A stretch of DNA of 11,424 nt from JBGOUJ01 sp041477005 (GTDB taxonomy: Bacteria > Acidobacteriota > Terriglobia > Bryobacterales > JACQDG01), in the NCBI GenBank assembly GCA_041477005.1, contig JBGOUJ010000200.1:1-11424 (forward strand), in the 5' to 3' direction. Each line of letters begins with the position of its first letter. Positions within the stretch are counted from its first letter, which is position 1. This document shows positions 6,895-11,424 of this stretch, piece by piece. The position numbers and the translations under genes were made by a program. The notes beneath the pieces were generated by a model, which worked only from the letters and a program-made list of their open reading frames with translations, had not been told where the DNA came from and searched no databases.

Positions 6895-7634
6895 CAGCTC
6901 ATGTTCCGCGCTTTCGCGTACTTGATGAAGACGTAGGTGGCGGCCATGTAGGCGATGATCAGGCCTTCGGTGCCGTCCTGGAAGCCTCGCTGCAGGAAGT
7001 AAGCCTTGCAGAAGGCCCAGGGGGGCGAAAGCAGCAGGCGCCACAGCGGGATACGCGTTCCCTGAGCAGCCAGCTCCTGGGCGGCCAAGGTGGTGTAGCG
7101 GTCCGTGGTCCGCAAGTGGGCAGAAAGCGAATCGCAGGTGTAGTGGAGGAGGTTTGAGTCCAGGTGGGCCACGCGGCCGTCCACCTTGACGCTTTCGTGG
7201 ACGTATTCGCCGACCCAGCGGGCCTTGCGGCGGTCGTAGAGGCGGACCTTGCGGTCGGGGTACCAGCCGGAATGTAGAATCCAGCGGCCCATATATTGGG
7301 CCAGGCGAGGGATGGTGTAGGCGTCGGCCTGCGGTCCGGAGCGCTTGATTTCCCAGATTTCGGCCTCCAAAGCTTCGCTGAGGGCCTCGTCGGCGTCGAG
7401 GGAGAGGATCCAGTCGTGGGCGGCCTGCTGGGCGGCGAAATTCTTTTGAGCGGCGTAACCGCGCCACTCGGTTTCGACCACGCGGGCGCCGACGCGGGCG
7501 GCGATCTCGACGGTGCCGTCGCTCGAGCCGGAGTCAACGACTATGATTTCATCGCAGCATCGCAAGGATTCGATGGCGCGGGGCAGGTTCGACTGTTCGT
7601 TCAGCGTAACCAGCGTGGCGGAGATTTTCAGCAA
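6894..7634 (-). CDS. Family 2 glycosyltransferase, WaaE/KdtX-like (LPS core)
   Basis: The 246-residue GT-A protein starts MLKISATLVTLNEQSNLPRA. The nucleotide-binding VVDSGSSDGT lies at 32-41 and the metal-binding DAD at 80-82 (LSLDADEAL). The later block YMGRWILHSGWYPD, then RKVRLYDRRKARWVGEYVHE and LHYTCDSLSAHL, is characteristic of the beta-1,4-glucosyltransferase group that includes WaaE/KdtX, which adds glucose to the heptose of the LPS inner core. A C-terminal hydrophobic segment (residues about 205-235, FCKAYFLQRGFQDGTEGLII) may associate with the membrane. I chose TTG at 7634 as start. It lies 6 nt after a strong GAGGGGG Shine-Dalgarno and gives the family N-terminus, while the upstream continuation of the frame lies over the M50 gene. 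It begins 11 nt after the M50 stop and overlaps the next gene by 1 nt, so it belongs to one operon. Confidence 0.88.
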   Translation of the reverse strand: MLKISATLVTLNEQSNLPRAIESLRCCDEIIVVDSGSSDGTVEIAARVGARVVETEWRGYAAQKNFAAQQAAHDWILSLDADEALSEALEAEIWEIKRSGPQADAYTIPRLAQYMGRWILHSGWYPDRKVRLYDRRKARWVGEYVHESVKVDGRVAHLDSNLLHYTCDSLSAHLRTTDRYTTLAAQELAAQGTRIPLWRLLLSPPWAFCKAYFLQRGFQDGTEGLIIAYMAATYVFIKYAKARNMS

Positions 7635-7645
7635 CGACCGCCCCC

Positions 7646-8617
7646 TCAGTTGTGGACAAACGGGTTGGGCATGAACGACAAGAAAAAAATCAACAGCGCC
7701 AGAGCGCCCAGCCGGCGCCGGGCGGCGCCGAGCGGGTCCTGGTCGTAGATGGCCGGATGGCGCGAACCGAGGAAAAAGAGCACGGCGGCCCAAAACAACC
7801 AGCCCCACCAGAACATGAGGCCGACCGGCACGAGGAGCAAAACGAAGACTCGCGAGAGGTTGCGGTGGCGCTCGCCCACGAAGGCGTAAAGGATATGACC
7901 GCCGTCGAGTTGGCCGATGGGCAACAGGTTCAGGGCGGTTGCAAATACCCCGATCCAGGCCGCGCGGGCTATCGGGTGGAGATAAATCAGGCCGCTCTGC
8001 ACGCCGGGGTAGATCGCCTTCTGGAACAGCCAAAGCAGCGGTGGCACGCCGAACAGAATGGTTCCCTCGCGAGGCACTTCGGCGATGATCTTCGAGTATG
8101 CCAGGCCGATGCAAAGGGCGGGCAACAGGAACACGAAGCCGGCGATGGGTCCGGCCACACCGATGTCGAACAGAGCGCGCCGGGAGTAAATGGGACCGCG
8201 GATGCGGATGAAGGCGCCGAGGGTGCCGATCAGCGTGGGGGCGGGGATGAAGTAGGGCAGGGAAGCGTTCACCCGGTAATAGACGCAGGCCAGGTAGTGG
8301 CCAAACTCGTGAGCGAGCAGGATGGTCAGCAGGGTCAGCGAGAACGGAAGACCGGCAGCAAGCCGGGCCGGGCTGTTCCAGATTTCGGCGTAAGCGGGGA
8401 TGTCGGCTTCGAGGTCGAAGGCCGGGAGATTGTGGGCGAAGTTGTGGGCCAGGCGCGCGCCGACCAGGGTGGTGGAATAGAGCGTCAGCAGGAAGAGCAA
8501 CGCGTGGAGCCAGTAGCGCTGCGGAAAGCGGGCGGGTAGGGCGGCGTAGGCCGAGGCTGTGGGGGCGAAGGGCGCCCAGCCATACTCGGGCCCCGGATAG
8601 GCGTCGTGGTCGGCCAT
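7646..8617 (-). CDS. Integral membrane zinc metalloprotease, M50 (site-2 protease) family
   Basis: A 323-residue polytopic protease that probably cleaves substrates within or next to the membrane. The zinc motif HEFGH is at 103-107 in the helix LTILLAHEFGHYLACVYY. The third ligand motif, NLLPIGQLDGGHI, is at 230-242 with D238. GPIYSRRALFDIGVAGPIAG (141-160) is the usual second conserved block. There is no PDZ domain, which places it near the short bacterial and plant EGY-like S2P group rather than RseP. About seven hydrophobic helices are visible, and the N-terminus is a hydrophilic stretch of 35 residues. I start at ATG 8617 with GGAG 10 nt upstream. The alternative GTG at 8677 would place a 7-bp hairpin (8646-8667) inside the coding region and adds only a basic low-complexity tail. 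It is the first gene of the M50-GT2-GT4 cluster; substrates are unknown. Confidence 0.88.
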   Translation of the reverse strand: MADHDAYPGPEYGWAPFAPTASAYAALPARFPQRYWLHALLFLLTLYSTTLVGARLAHNFAHNLPAFDLEADIPAYAEIWNSPARLAAGLPFSLTLLTILLAHEFGHYLACVYYRVNASLPYFIPAPTLIGTLGAFIRIRGPIYSRRALFDIGVAGPIAGFVFLLPALCIGLAYSKIIAEVPREGTILFGVPPLLWLFQKAIYPGVQSGLIYLHPIARAAWIGVFATALNLLPIGQLDGGHILYAFVGERHRNLSRVFVLLLVPVGLMFWWGWLFWAAVLFFLGSRHPAIYDQDPLGAARRRLGALALLIFFLSFMPNPFVHN

Positions 8618-8645
8618 CGGACTCAGGCTCCGTGAGCGGCTCTGA

Positions 8646-8667
8646 CCCGCAGGTTTCCCGCTGCGGG
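8646..8667. other. 7-bp perfect hairpin in the leader of the M50 gene
   Basis: CCCGCAG (8646-8652) and CTGCGGG (8661-8667) pair exactly around an 8-nt loop. It lies 29 nt upstream of the ATG at 8617 and would sit in the 5' leader of the M50 transcript. It supports the downstream start choice. A role in expression is possible but not shown. Confidence 0.4.
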
Positions 8668-8754
8668 CAAAAACCACCCTCTAGTCATTCTGTTCCATTC
8701 CGGTGGGCGGAGTCCAGCGTTGGGTAGTGTCTGAATGGGCCATTGTTAAGGGAG

Positions 8755-8777
8755 CGGTTCCGGATCAACGGAAACCG
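8755..8777 (-). terminator. Possible HU-gene terminator hairpin
   Basis: CGGTTCCG (8755-8762) pairs with CGGAAACCG (8769-8777) with a single bulged A and a 6-nt loop. It is located 32 nt past the HU stop on the minus strand. The following sequence is CTCCCTTAAC, not a T tract, so termination is only a possibility. Confidence 0.3.
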
Positions 8778-8808
8778 ACCGCGGTTGCGGCTCGGCTCGG
8801 CGAAGAGA

Positions 8809-9075
8809 CTAGAGGGTTTGCAGTTCCTTGCCGGGTTTGAAGCGGACCGCCTTGCCGGGCGGAATGCTGACTTCGGCGCCGGTGCGGGGATTTCGGCCAA
8901 TCCCGGTCTTGCGGGGCTTCACGTTGAACACGCCGAAGCCGCGGAGCTCGATGCGATCGCCGCGCTCGAGGGCCCGCTTCATGGACTCGAAGACGGTCTC
9001 CACCGCCATTTCCGCCTTCGTTTTGGTGATGCCGGTCTTGTTGACGACCTGGTTGATGATGTCGAGCTTGATCAT
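8809..9075 (-). CDS. hup: HU-family DNA-binding protein
   Basis: HU proteins are small basic dimers that bend DNA and organise the nucleoid. The 88 residues match the family length of about 90. The N-terminal helical dimerisation part is MIKLDIINQVVNKTGITKTK. The hinge block is ERGDRIELRGFGVFNVKPRK (38-56), and the DNA-intercalating beta-arm carries GRNPRTG (60-66) with P63 as the intercalating proline. RFKPGKEL follows near the C-terminus. The ATG at 9075 is preceded by GAGG with 6-nt spacing. A near-consensus sigma-70 promoter lies 40 nt upstream (9115-9143). The gene is monocistronic by position, divergent from the cold-shock gene. It could equally be called an IHF-like paralogue, but the sequence favours HU. 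The symbol hup is generic. Confidence 0.95.
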   Translation of the reverse strand: MIKLDIINQVVNKTGITKTKAEMAVETVFESMKRALERGDRIELRGFGVFNVKPRKTGIGRNPRTGAEVSIPPGKAVRFKPGKELQTL

Positions 9076-9114
9076 GACGGCCTCGCGGGCATCCCCGCTC
9101 TGGTTCAGAAGTTT

Positions 9115-9143
9115 ATGGTAGGGAATGGGTTAGGGTTTGTCAA
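9115..9143 (-). promoter_or_regulatory. Sigma-70 promoter of the HU gene
   Basis: On the minus strand a perfect TTGACA (9143-9138) is followed after exactly 17 nt by TACCAT (9120-9115, four of six matches to TATAAT). The predicted transcription start is near 9107, giving a leader of about 30 nt to the ATG at 9075. Confidence 0.75.
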
Positions 9144-9465
9144 GAAAGAAAGCGAGGGGATCGCTTAGTCGCCGCAAGGGTCTTTATGGTAACGATTAGC
9201 CGCGGGGCGGCGCTGTTCCCTGTAACATCCGCCTGCCGGGTGCGGGGATCTTTCCGGGCCGGATGCCGGCCGTAGCTCGGCGGCGATACAACCGACCGGG
9301 TGTGACACTTTCGACAGGGCTGGAAGCGGGCCGGTGGGGGCGTCGAAAGGAACGCGGCCGACTGGGTCAGCCCGCTATGGCCCGCCAACTCTCCCTGCTG
9401 GTGAAGGTGGCCGATTAGCCGCGGATCACCGTCAAACCCGCCGGCTGTAAGCGAGTAGAAAACGC
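9144..9465. other. Divergent intergenic region between HU and cold-shock genes
   Basis: No convincing gene is present. It holds a 13-bp direct repeat, CGATTAGCCGCGG, at 9193-9205 and 9412-9424. Between the two copies there is an 8-bp perfect inverted repeat, CTTTCGAC (9308-9315) with GTCGAAAG (9342-9349), around a 26-nt G-rich loop. The direct repeats lie about 50 bp upstream of the HU -35 and about 42 bp upstream of the csp -35, so they may be binding sites for a shared regulator. An 82-codon minus-strand frame here has no start site or recognisable sequence. Confidence 0.5.
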
Positions 9466-9493
9466 TTGGAAATCAATTTTTTCATGCTAAGAT
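9466..9493 (+). promoter_or_regulatory. Sigma-70-like promoter of the cold-shock gene leader
   Basis: TTGGAA (9466-9471, four of six matches to TTGACA) is followed after 16 nt, containing a T6 run, by TAAGAT (9488-9493, five of six matches to TATAAT). The predicted start is near 9500, so the csp transcript would have a leader of about 200 nt. Long leaders are typical of cold-shock mRNAs. Confidence 0.6.
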
Positions 9494-9499
9494 AGCCCC

Positions 9500-9629
9500 C
9501 AGGGTGGGAGAGGCCACTTGCAGAAGCGGATCCCGCCCAGTGTACGGATTTTCGTTGGATGCTTTCATCACCGGCAAGTGAGTCAGGGATTGCGGACCAA
9601 GTGAGGTCGCGCGATCCTTTTTTATTTGT
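9500..9629 (+). ncRNA. Structured csp leader RNA ending at an intrinsic terminator (attenuator or sRNA)
   Basis: Between the predicted start and the terminator the sequence can form several helices. GGGTGGGA (9502-9509) pairs with TCCCGCCC (9531-9538) with one G.U. CACTTGC (9515-9521) pairs exactly with GCAAGTG (9574-9580). An 8-nt direct repeat, CAAGTGAG, occurs at 9575-9582 and again at 9598-9605 in the loop of the terminator hairpin. So the CACTTG segment could pair with either copy, which would be a switch. The predicted product is about 125 nt if terminated. No known RNA family was recognised. Confidence 0.5.
9587..9627 (+). terminator. Strong intrinsic terminator inside the csp leader
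   Basis: GGATTGCG and GACC (9587-9598) pair with GGTC and CGCGATCC (9605-9617) to give a 12-bp stem with one G.U pair, one bulged G (9609) and a 6-nt loop. It is followed immediately by TTTTTTATTT (9618-9627). This is a textbook Rho-independent terminator. It sits 73 nt upstream of the csp start codon, with no coding gene between the promoter and the hairpin. Confidence 0.8.
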
Positions 9630-9682
9630 GAGGAGGGGGCCTTCGACGAAGGGAACATCCGCTAGCTCGAGCGGAAGAATCT

Positions 9683-9698
9683 AAGGAGAAAGTTTCTC
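9683..9698 (+). promoter_or_regulatory. csp Shine-Dalgarno embedded in a small hairpin
   Basis: The Shine-Dalgarno AAGGAGA (9683-9689) precedes the csp ATG at 9700 by 10 nt. GAGAA (9686-9690) can pair with TTCTC (9694-9698), so the ribosome site can be partly masked in a temperature-sensitive way. The stem is only 5 bp, so this is suggestive. Confidence 0.4.
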
Positions 9699-9699
9699 A

Positions 9700-9906
9700 A
9701 TGAAAGAACGAGGGACAGTGAAGTGGTTCAATGCCGCCAAAGGATATGGATTCATCCAGCGGTCGGCGGGCGAAGACGTGTTCGTTCACTTTTCCGCCAT
9801 TCAGGCGGATGGTTATCGGTCCTTGGAAGAGGGCGCGACGGTGGAGTTCAAAGTCAAGCAAGGCCCCAAAGGTCTGCAAGCGGAGGAAGTCACGCTGGTG
9901 GCATAG
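9700..9906 (+). CDS. CspA-family cold-shock protein
   Basis: Cold-shock proteins are single OB-fold domains that bind single-stranded RNA and DNA and melt mRNA structures. The 68 residues match the family length. MKERGTVKWFNAAKGYGFIQ contains RNP1 (KGYGFI, 14-19), and EDVFVHFSAI contains RNP2 (VFVHF, 27-31). The C-terminal strand GLQAEEVTLV is typical. Aromatic residues W9, F10, Y16, F18, F28, H30 and F31 for stacking are present. The ATG at 9700 has a strong AAGGAG upstream. It has a leader of about 200 nt with a terminator. infC starts 72 nt downstream on the same strand, so read-through could give a csp-infC transcript, which would join two cold-relevant translation factors. Confidence 0.96.
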   Translation: MKERGTVKWFNAAKGYGFIQRSAGEDVFVHFSAIQADGYRSLEEGATVEFKVKQGPKGLQAEEVTLVA

Positions 9907-9924
9907 CATTGTGCAAAACCTGGC

Positions 9925-9951
9925 GCCGGAGTGCGGTCCGACGCCTCCGGC
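9925..9951 (+). other. 7-bp hairpin between csp and infC
   Basis: GCCGGAG (9925-9931) pairs exactly with CTCCGGC (9945-9951) around a 13-nt loop. No T tract follows, so it is unlikely to terminate. It ends 16 nt before the infC Shine-Dalgarno and covers the only in-frame GTG candidate start (9931), which argues that this stretch is untranslated leader. Confidence 0.4.
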
Positions 9952-9967
9952 CCAGCCCATCCCCACG

Positions 9968-9981
9968 AGGAGGTCCCCATC
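9968..9981 (+). promoter_or_regulatory. infC ribosome-binding site with AUC start codon
   Basis: A consensus AGGAGGT (9968-9974) is followed, 5 nt after its AGGAGG core, by ATC (9979-9981) in the infC frame. No ATG, GTG or TTG lies at suitable spacing. Non-AUG starts are a known hallmark of infC (AUU in E. coli), where IF-3 discriminates against them and so limits its own synthesis. The site therefore decides the start. Confidence 0.75.
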
Positions 9982-10521
9982 GAGCCACGAACATTCGCAC
10001 CACGACGTAGTTTCCGGCGGGATAACGTAAACCACTTCATCCGGGCCAAGGAAGTGCGGGTGGTTTTCCCCGACGGGCAAGTGGAAGTCTTGCCGACCCC
10101 GGTGGCGGTGCGCCGGGCCAAAGAGCTGGAACTCGATCTGGTGTTGGTCTCGCCGACTGCTGATCCGCCCGTGGCCAAGGTCATTGACTACGGCGAATAC
10201 GCCTACCAGCAGAAGAAGCGCCAGCACGAAGCCAAAAAGAAACAGCATGTCATGGAGCTGAAGGAGGTCAAGTTCCGTCCGAACACGGACGAGCACGACT
10301 ACGCCTTCAAGCGAAACCACGCCTTGCGCTTCTTGCAGGAGGGCAACAAGGTCAAAGCCACGGTCGCCTTCCGCGGGCGGGAAATCACCCACGCCTACCT
10401 CGGCCGCGGCCTGCTGGAGAAGCTGGTCGCCGAGTTGGGCGATCATGGCATGGTCGAAGGCAGGCCCCGCATGGAAGGGCGGCTGATGCACGTCATCATT
10501 TCACCCAAGAAAACGAAATAG
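9979..10521 (+). CDS. infC: Translation initiation factor IF-3
   Basis: IF-3 binds the 30S subunit, prevents 50S joining and proofreads start codon and initiator tRNA. From the ATC at 9979 the protein is 180 residues, equal to E. coli IF-3. The N-domain has NHFIRAKEVRVVFPDGQ and the conserved AKELELDLVLVSPTADPPVA, then KVIDYGEYAYQQKKR. The lysine-rich linker is QHEAKKKQHVMELKEVKFRP. The C-domain is HDYAFKRNHALRFLQEGNKV, KATVAFRGREITH, then LMHVIISPKK at the end. The alternative GTG at 9931 adds 16 residues, lacks a Shine-Dalgarno and lies in a hairpin. The first residues EPRTFAPRRSFRRDN are basic as in other IF-3 proteins. Autoregulation through the rare start codon is likely by analogy. Notably, no rpmI (L35) or rplT (L20) follows, as it does in most bacteria; a PadR regulator does instead. 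Confidence 0.95.
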   Translation: MEPRTFAPRRSFRRDNVNHFIRAKEVRVVFPDGQVEVLPTPVAVRRAKELELDLVLVSPTADPPVAKVIDYGEYAYQQKKRQHEAKKKQHVMELKEVKFRPNTDEHDYAFKRNHALRFLQEGNKVKATVAFRGREITHAYLGRGLLEKLVAELGDHGMVEGRPRMEGRLMHVIISPKKTK

Positions 10522-10542
10522 AGAGTGATGACGTGCGGGCCG

Positions 10543-10574
10543 CGGGACCCGACTCCGAGGGGGGTTGGGTCCGC
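10543..10574 (+). terminator. GC-rich hairpin after infC, possible terminator
   Basis: GGACCCGAC (10545-10553) pairs with GTTGGGTCC (10564-10572) with one G.U pair and a 10-nt loop. It can be extended by CG/CG pairing past one bulged G. It begins 21 nt after the infC stop. The T-rich stretch (10600-10607) is about 30 nt further on, so classical Rho-independent termination is uncertain. Confidence 0.4.
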
Positions 10575-10659
10575 CCGAAGCTTATCCCACCCGAAAAATC
10601 TCTTTTAGGCGGCTAACCGCCGCGAGGGTTGCCCGTCTACCCTGGTGGCCGCGTTTGGA

Positions 10660-10674
10660 GGTAGAATGTCTACC
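10660..10674 (+). promoter_or_regulatory. Palindrome overlapping a -10 element: probable PadR operator/promoter
   Basis: GGTAGA (10660-10665) and TCTACC (10669-10674) form a perfect 6-bp inverted repeat around ATG. The sequence TAGAAT (10662-10667) inside it matches five of six positions of a -10 box. The half-site GTCTACC recurs at 10635-10641. PadR proteins commonly repress their own gene from a palindrome over the promoter, so this is a good operator candidate. No clear -35 box is present. The predicted start would leave an 8-nt leader before the ATG at 10682. Confidence 0.5.
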
Positions 10675-10681
10675 AACGCCT

Positions 10682-11035
10682 ATGCCGAAGGAATCACCAG
10701 ACCGGATCGAGCTGCTGCAGGGCACTTTGGACATGCTCATTCTCCGCACGCTGTTGTTCGGCCCGGCCCATGGACACCAGATCGCCAAGCACATCCAGCG
10801 GACGACGGACGAGGTGCTCCAGGTCGAGCACGGCTCGCTCTATCCGGCCCTGCATCGGTTGGAGCGGAAAGGATGGGTGGCCTCGAAGTGGGAAACGGCC
10901 AAGGACGGGAACCGGGAATTCAAGTATTACCGGCTCACGGCCGCGGGCCGGAAGCGGCTGGCGATCGAGGAATCGAAATGGAAGCAACTGGCGGAAGCCA
11001 TCGGGCGCGTGATGTGGCCGGCTAAGGAGAGCTGA
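10682..11035 (+). CDS. PadR-family transcriptional regulator, acidobacterial type
   Basis: A 117-residue winged-helix repressor that probably controls the permease that follows. The family signature is complete. DRIELLQGTLDMLILRTLLF (7-26) is the first helix region and GPAHGHQIAKHIQ (27-39) the second. VEHGSLYPALHRLERKGWVA (48-67) is the recognition helix and wing start. The wing strand pair is KDGNREFKYYRLTAAGRKRL (74-93), and the C-terminal dimerisation helix is LAIEESKWKQLAEAIGRVM. I start at ATG 10682 because the protein then begins MPKESPDRIELLQG, as in relatives. The open sequence further upstream includes the promoter palindrome. No Shine-Dalgarno is at proper distance, consistent with a nearly leaderless mRNA. 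The next gene starts 1 nt after its TGA. This is the short PadR type that in Acidobacteria accompanies ADOP permeases. Confidence 0.93.
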   Translation: MPKESPDRIELLQGTLDMLILRTLLFGPAHGHQIAKHIQRTTDEVLQVEHGSLYPALHRLERKGWVASKWETAKDGNREFKYYRLTAAGRKRLAIEESKWKQLAEAIGRVMWPAKES

Positions 11036-11036
11036 A

Positions 11037-11424
11037 ATGCATTGGTTTCGCCGGCTCGCTTCGTGGGCTTGGCCTGAATGCCGGGAAAAGGACCTGGATC
11101 GGGAGCTACGCTCCCACTTGGACCTGGAGGTCGAGGAGCAGGAAGGTGCAGGTTTGCCGCCGGACGAGGCGTGCTACGCCGCCCGGCGGGCCTTCGGCAA
11201 CACAACCTCAGTGAAGGAGGACACGCGCGCCATGTGGGGATGGACGTCGGTCGAAAGGCTTGCGCAGGATCTGCGCTATGGCGTGCGGCAATTCCGGAGG
11301 AGCCCCGGCTTCACCGCCGTCGTTGTTGCCACCCTCGCGCTTGGCATCGGCGCTAACACCGCGATCTTCAGCGTGATCAACGGAGTGATTCTTCGCCCGC
11401 TCGCTTACCAGGATCCAGAACGCC
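11037..11424 (+). CDS. ADOP-type (MacB/FtsX-like) permease, truncated at the window end
   Basis: The frame opens at ATG 11037, one nt after the PadR stop, with AAGGAGA 6 nt upstream, and runs off the window. The 129 visible residues give the N-terminal signature. MHWFRRLASW is followed by an acidic amphipathic region with DLDRELRSHLDLEVEE and the E-A-x-x-A-A-R-R-A-F-G-N motif (44-55), then VKEDTRAM. LAQDLRYGVRQFRRSPGFTA (75-94) leads into the first membrane helix, ATLALGIGANTAIFSVINGV, ending RPLAYQDPER. This matches acidobacterial duplicated orphan permeases: proteins of about 800 residues with two FtsX/MacB-like permease domains, typically lacking an adjacent ATPase gene. Transport or signalling substrate is unknown. 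Translational coupling to the PadR gene suggests an autoregulated two-gene operon. An ordinary MacB-like permease is less likely because of the long N-terminal extension. Confidence 0.92.
   Translation, partial: MHWFRRLASWAWPECREKDLDRELRSHLDLEVEEQEGAGLPPDEACYAARRAFGNTTSVKEDTRAMWGWTSVERLAQDLRYGVRQFRRSPGFTAVVVATLALGIGANTAIFSVINGVILRPLAYQDPER

Noticed and set aside
7652..8539. Plus-strand 295-codon frame opposite the M50 gene
   Set aside because: An antisense shadow rich in E, Q and G with no recognisable motif. The minus strand has HEFGH and LDGGH motifs.
9140..9388. Minus-strand 82-codon frame in the HU-csp spacer
   Set aside because: It would run through the HU promoter, lacks a ribosome site and contains no family pattern.
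9500..9629. 6S RNA or another known RNA family
   Set aside because: I could not recognise the long central-bubble hairpin of 6S or any other family core, so it is left as an unnamed leader RNA.
9628..9684. 18-codon GTG micro-frame between the csp terminator and csp
   Set aside because: Its TAA stop overlaps the csp Shine-Dalgarno, which first looked like a leader peptide. There is no Shine-Dalgarno before the GTG and no telling codon run.
10645..11025. Plus-strand 126-codon frame with ATG at 10666 just after GGAGGT
   Set aside because: The Shine-Dalgarno-like spacing is attractive, but the product is an out-of-frame reading of the clear PadR gene. The ATG is the centre of the palindrome.

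Overview
The window looks like a piece of an Acidobacteriota chromosome, probably of the Solibacter/Bryobacter type. The main reason is the right end: a small PadR-family repressor directly followed by a permease whose N-terminus has the typical look of ADOP (acidobacterial duplicated orphan permease) proteins. That pairing is a hallmark of large paralogous families in this phylum. The G+C-rich codon use and the presence of lpxD (lipid A, hence a Gram-negative envelope) agree. This is inference from sequence alone; no search was run.

Layout. (1) Positions 1-1586, plus strand: the 3' end of a LVIVD-repeat beta-propeller protein, then a short remnant resembling the C-terminus of BsuBI/PstI-type restriction endonucleases, then a gene-free stretch with two clear inverted repeats. 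(2) Positions 1587-8617, all minus strand: an envelope block read from right to left. It contains a membrane M50 metalloprotease, a WaaE/KdtX-like family 2 glycosyltransferase, a compact GT4-type glycosyltransferase, a prepilin peptidase, LpxD and a large multi-spanning GT-C-type glycosyltransferase. The first three genes are tightly spaced and probably cotranscribed. The GT4 and prepilin peptidase genes are separated by about 360 bp of heptanucleotide repeats whose orientation flips near the right end. (3) Positions 8809-9075, minus: an HU-family nucleoid protein with a near-consensus promoter. (4) Positions 9076-9699: a divergent regulatory region holding the HU and cold-shock promoters, a 13-bp direct repeat and a structured cold-shock leader with a strong intrinsic terminator. 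(5) Positions 9700-11424, plus strand: a cold-shock protein, translation initiation factor IF-3 (apparently starting at an AUC codon), the PadR regulator and the truncated ADOP permease.

Functionally, the middle block concerns lipid A/LPS assembly, envelope glycosylation and type IV pilin/type II secretion processing. The right part concerns nucleic-acid chaperoning and translation initiation (HU, Csp, IF-3), followed by an accessory regulator-permease pair. The features most worth follow-up are the terminator inside the cold-shock leader, the heptamer array with inverted arms, and the non-AUG infC start. No wholly new system could be demonstrated.
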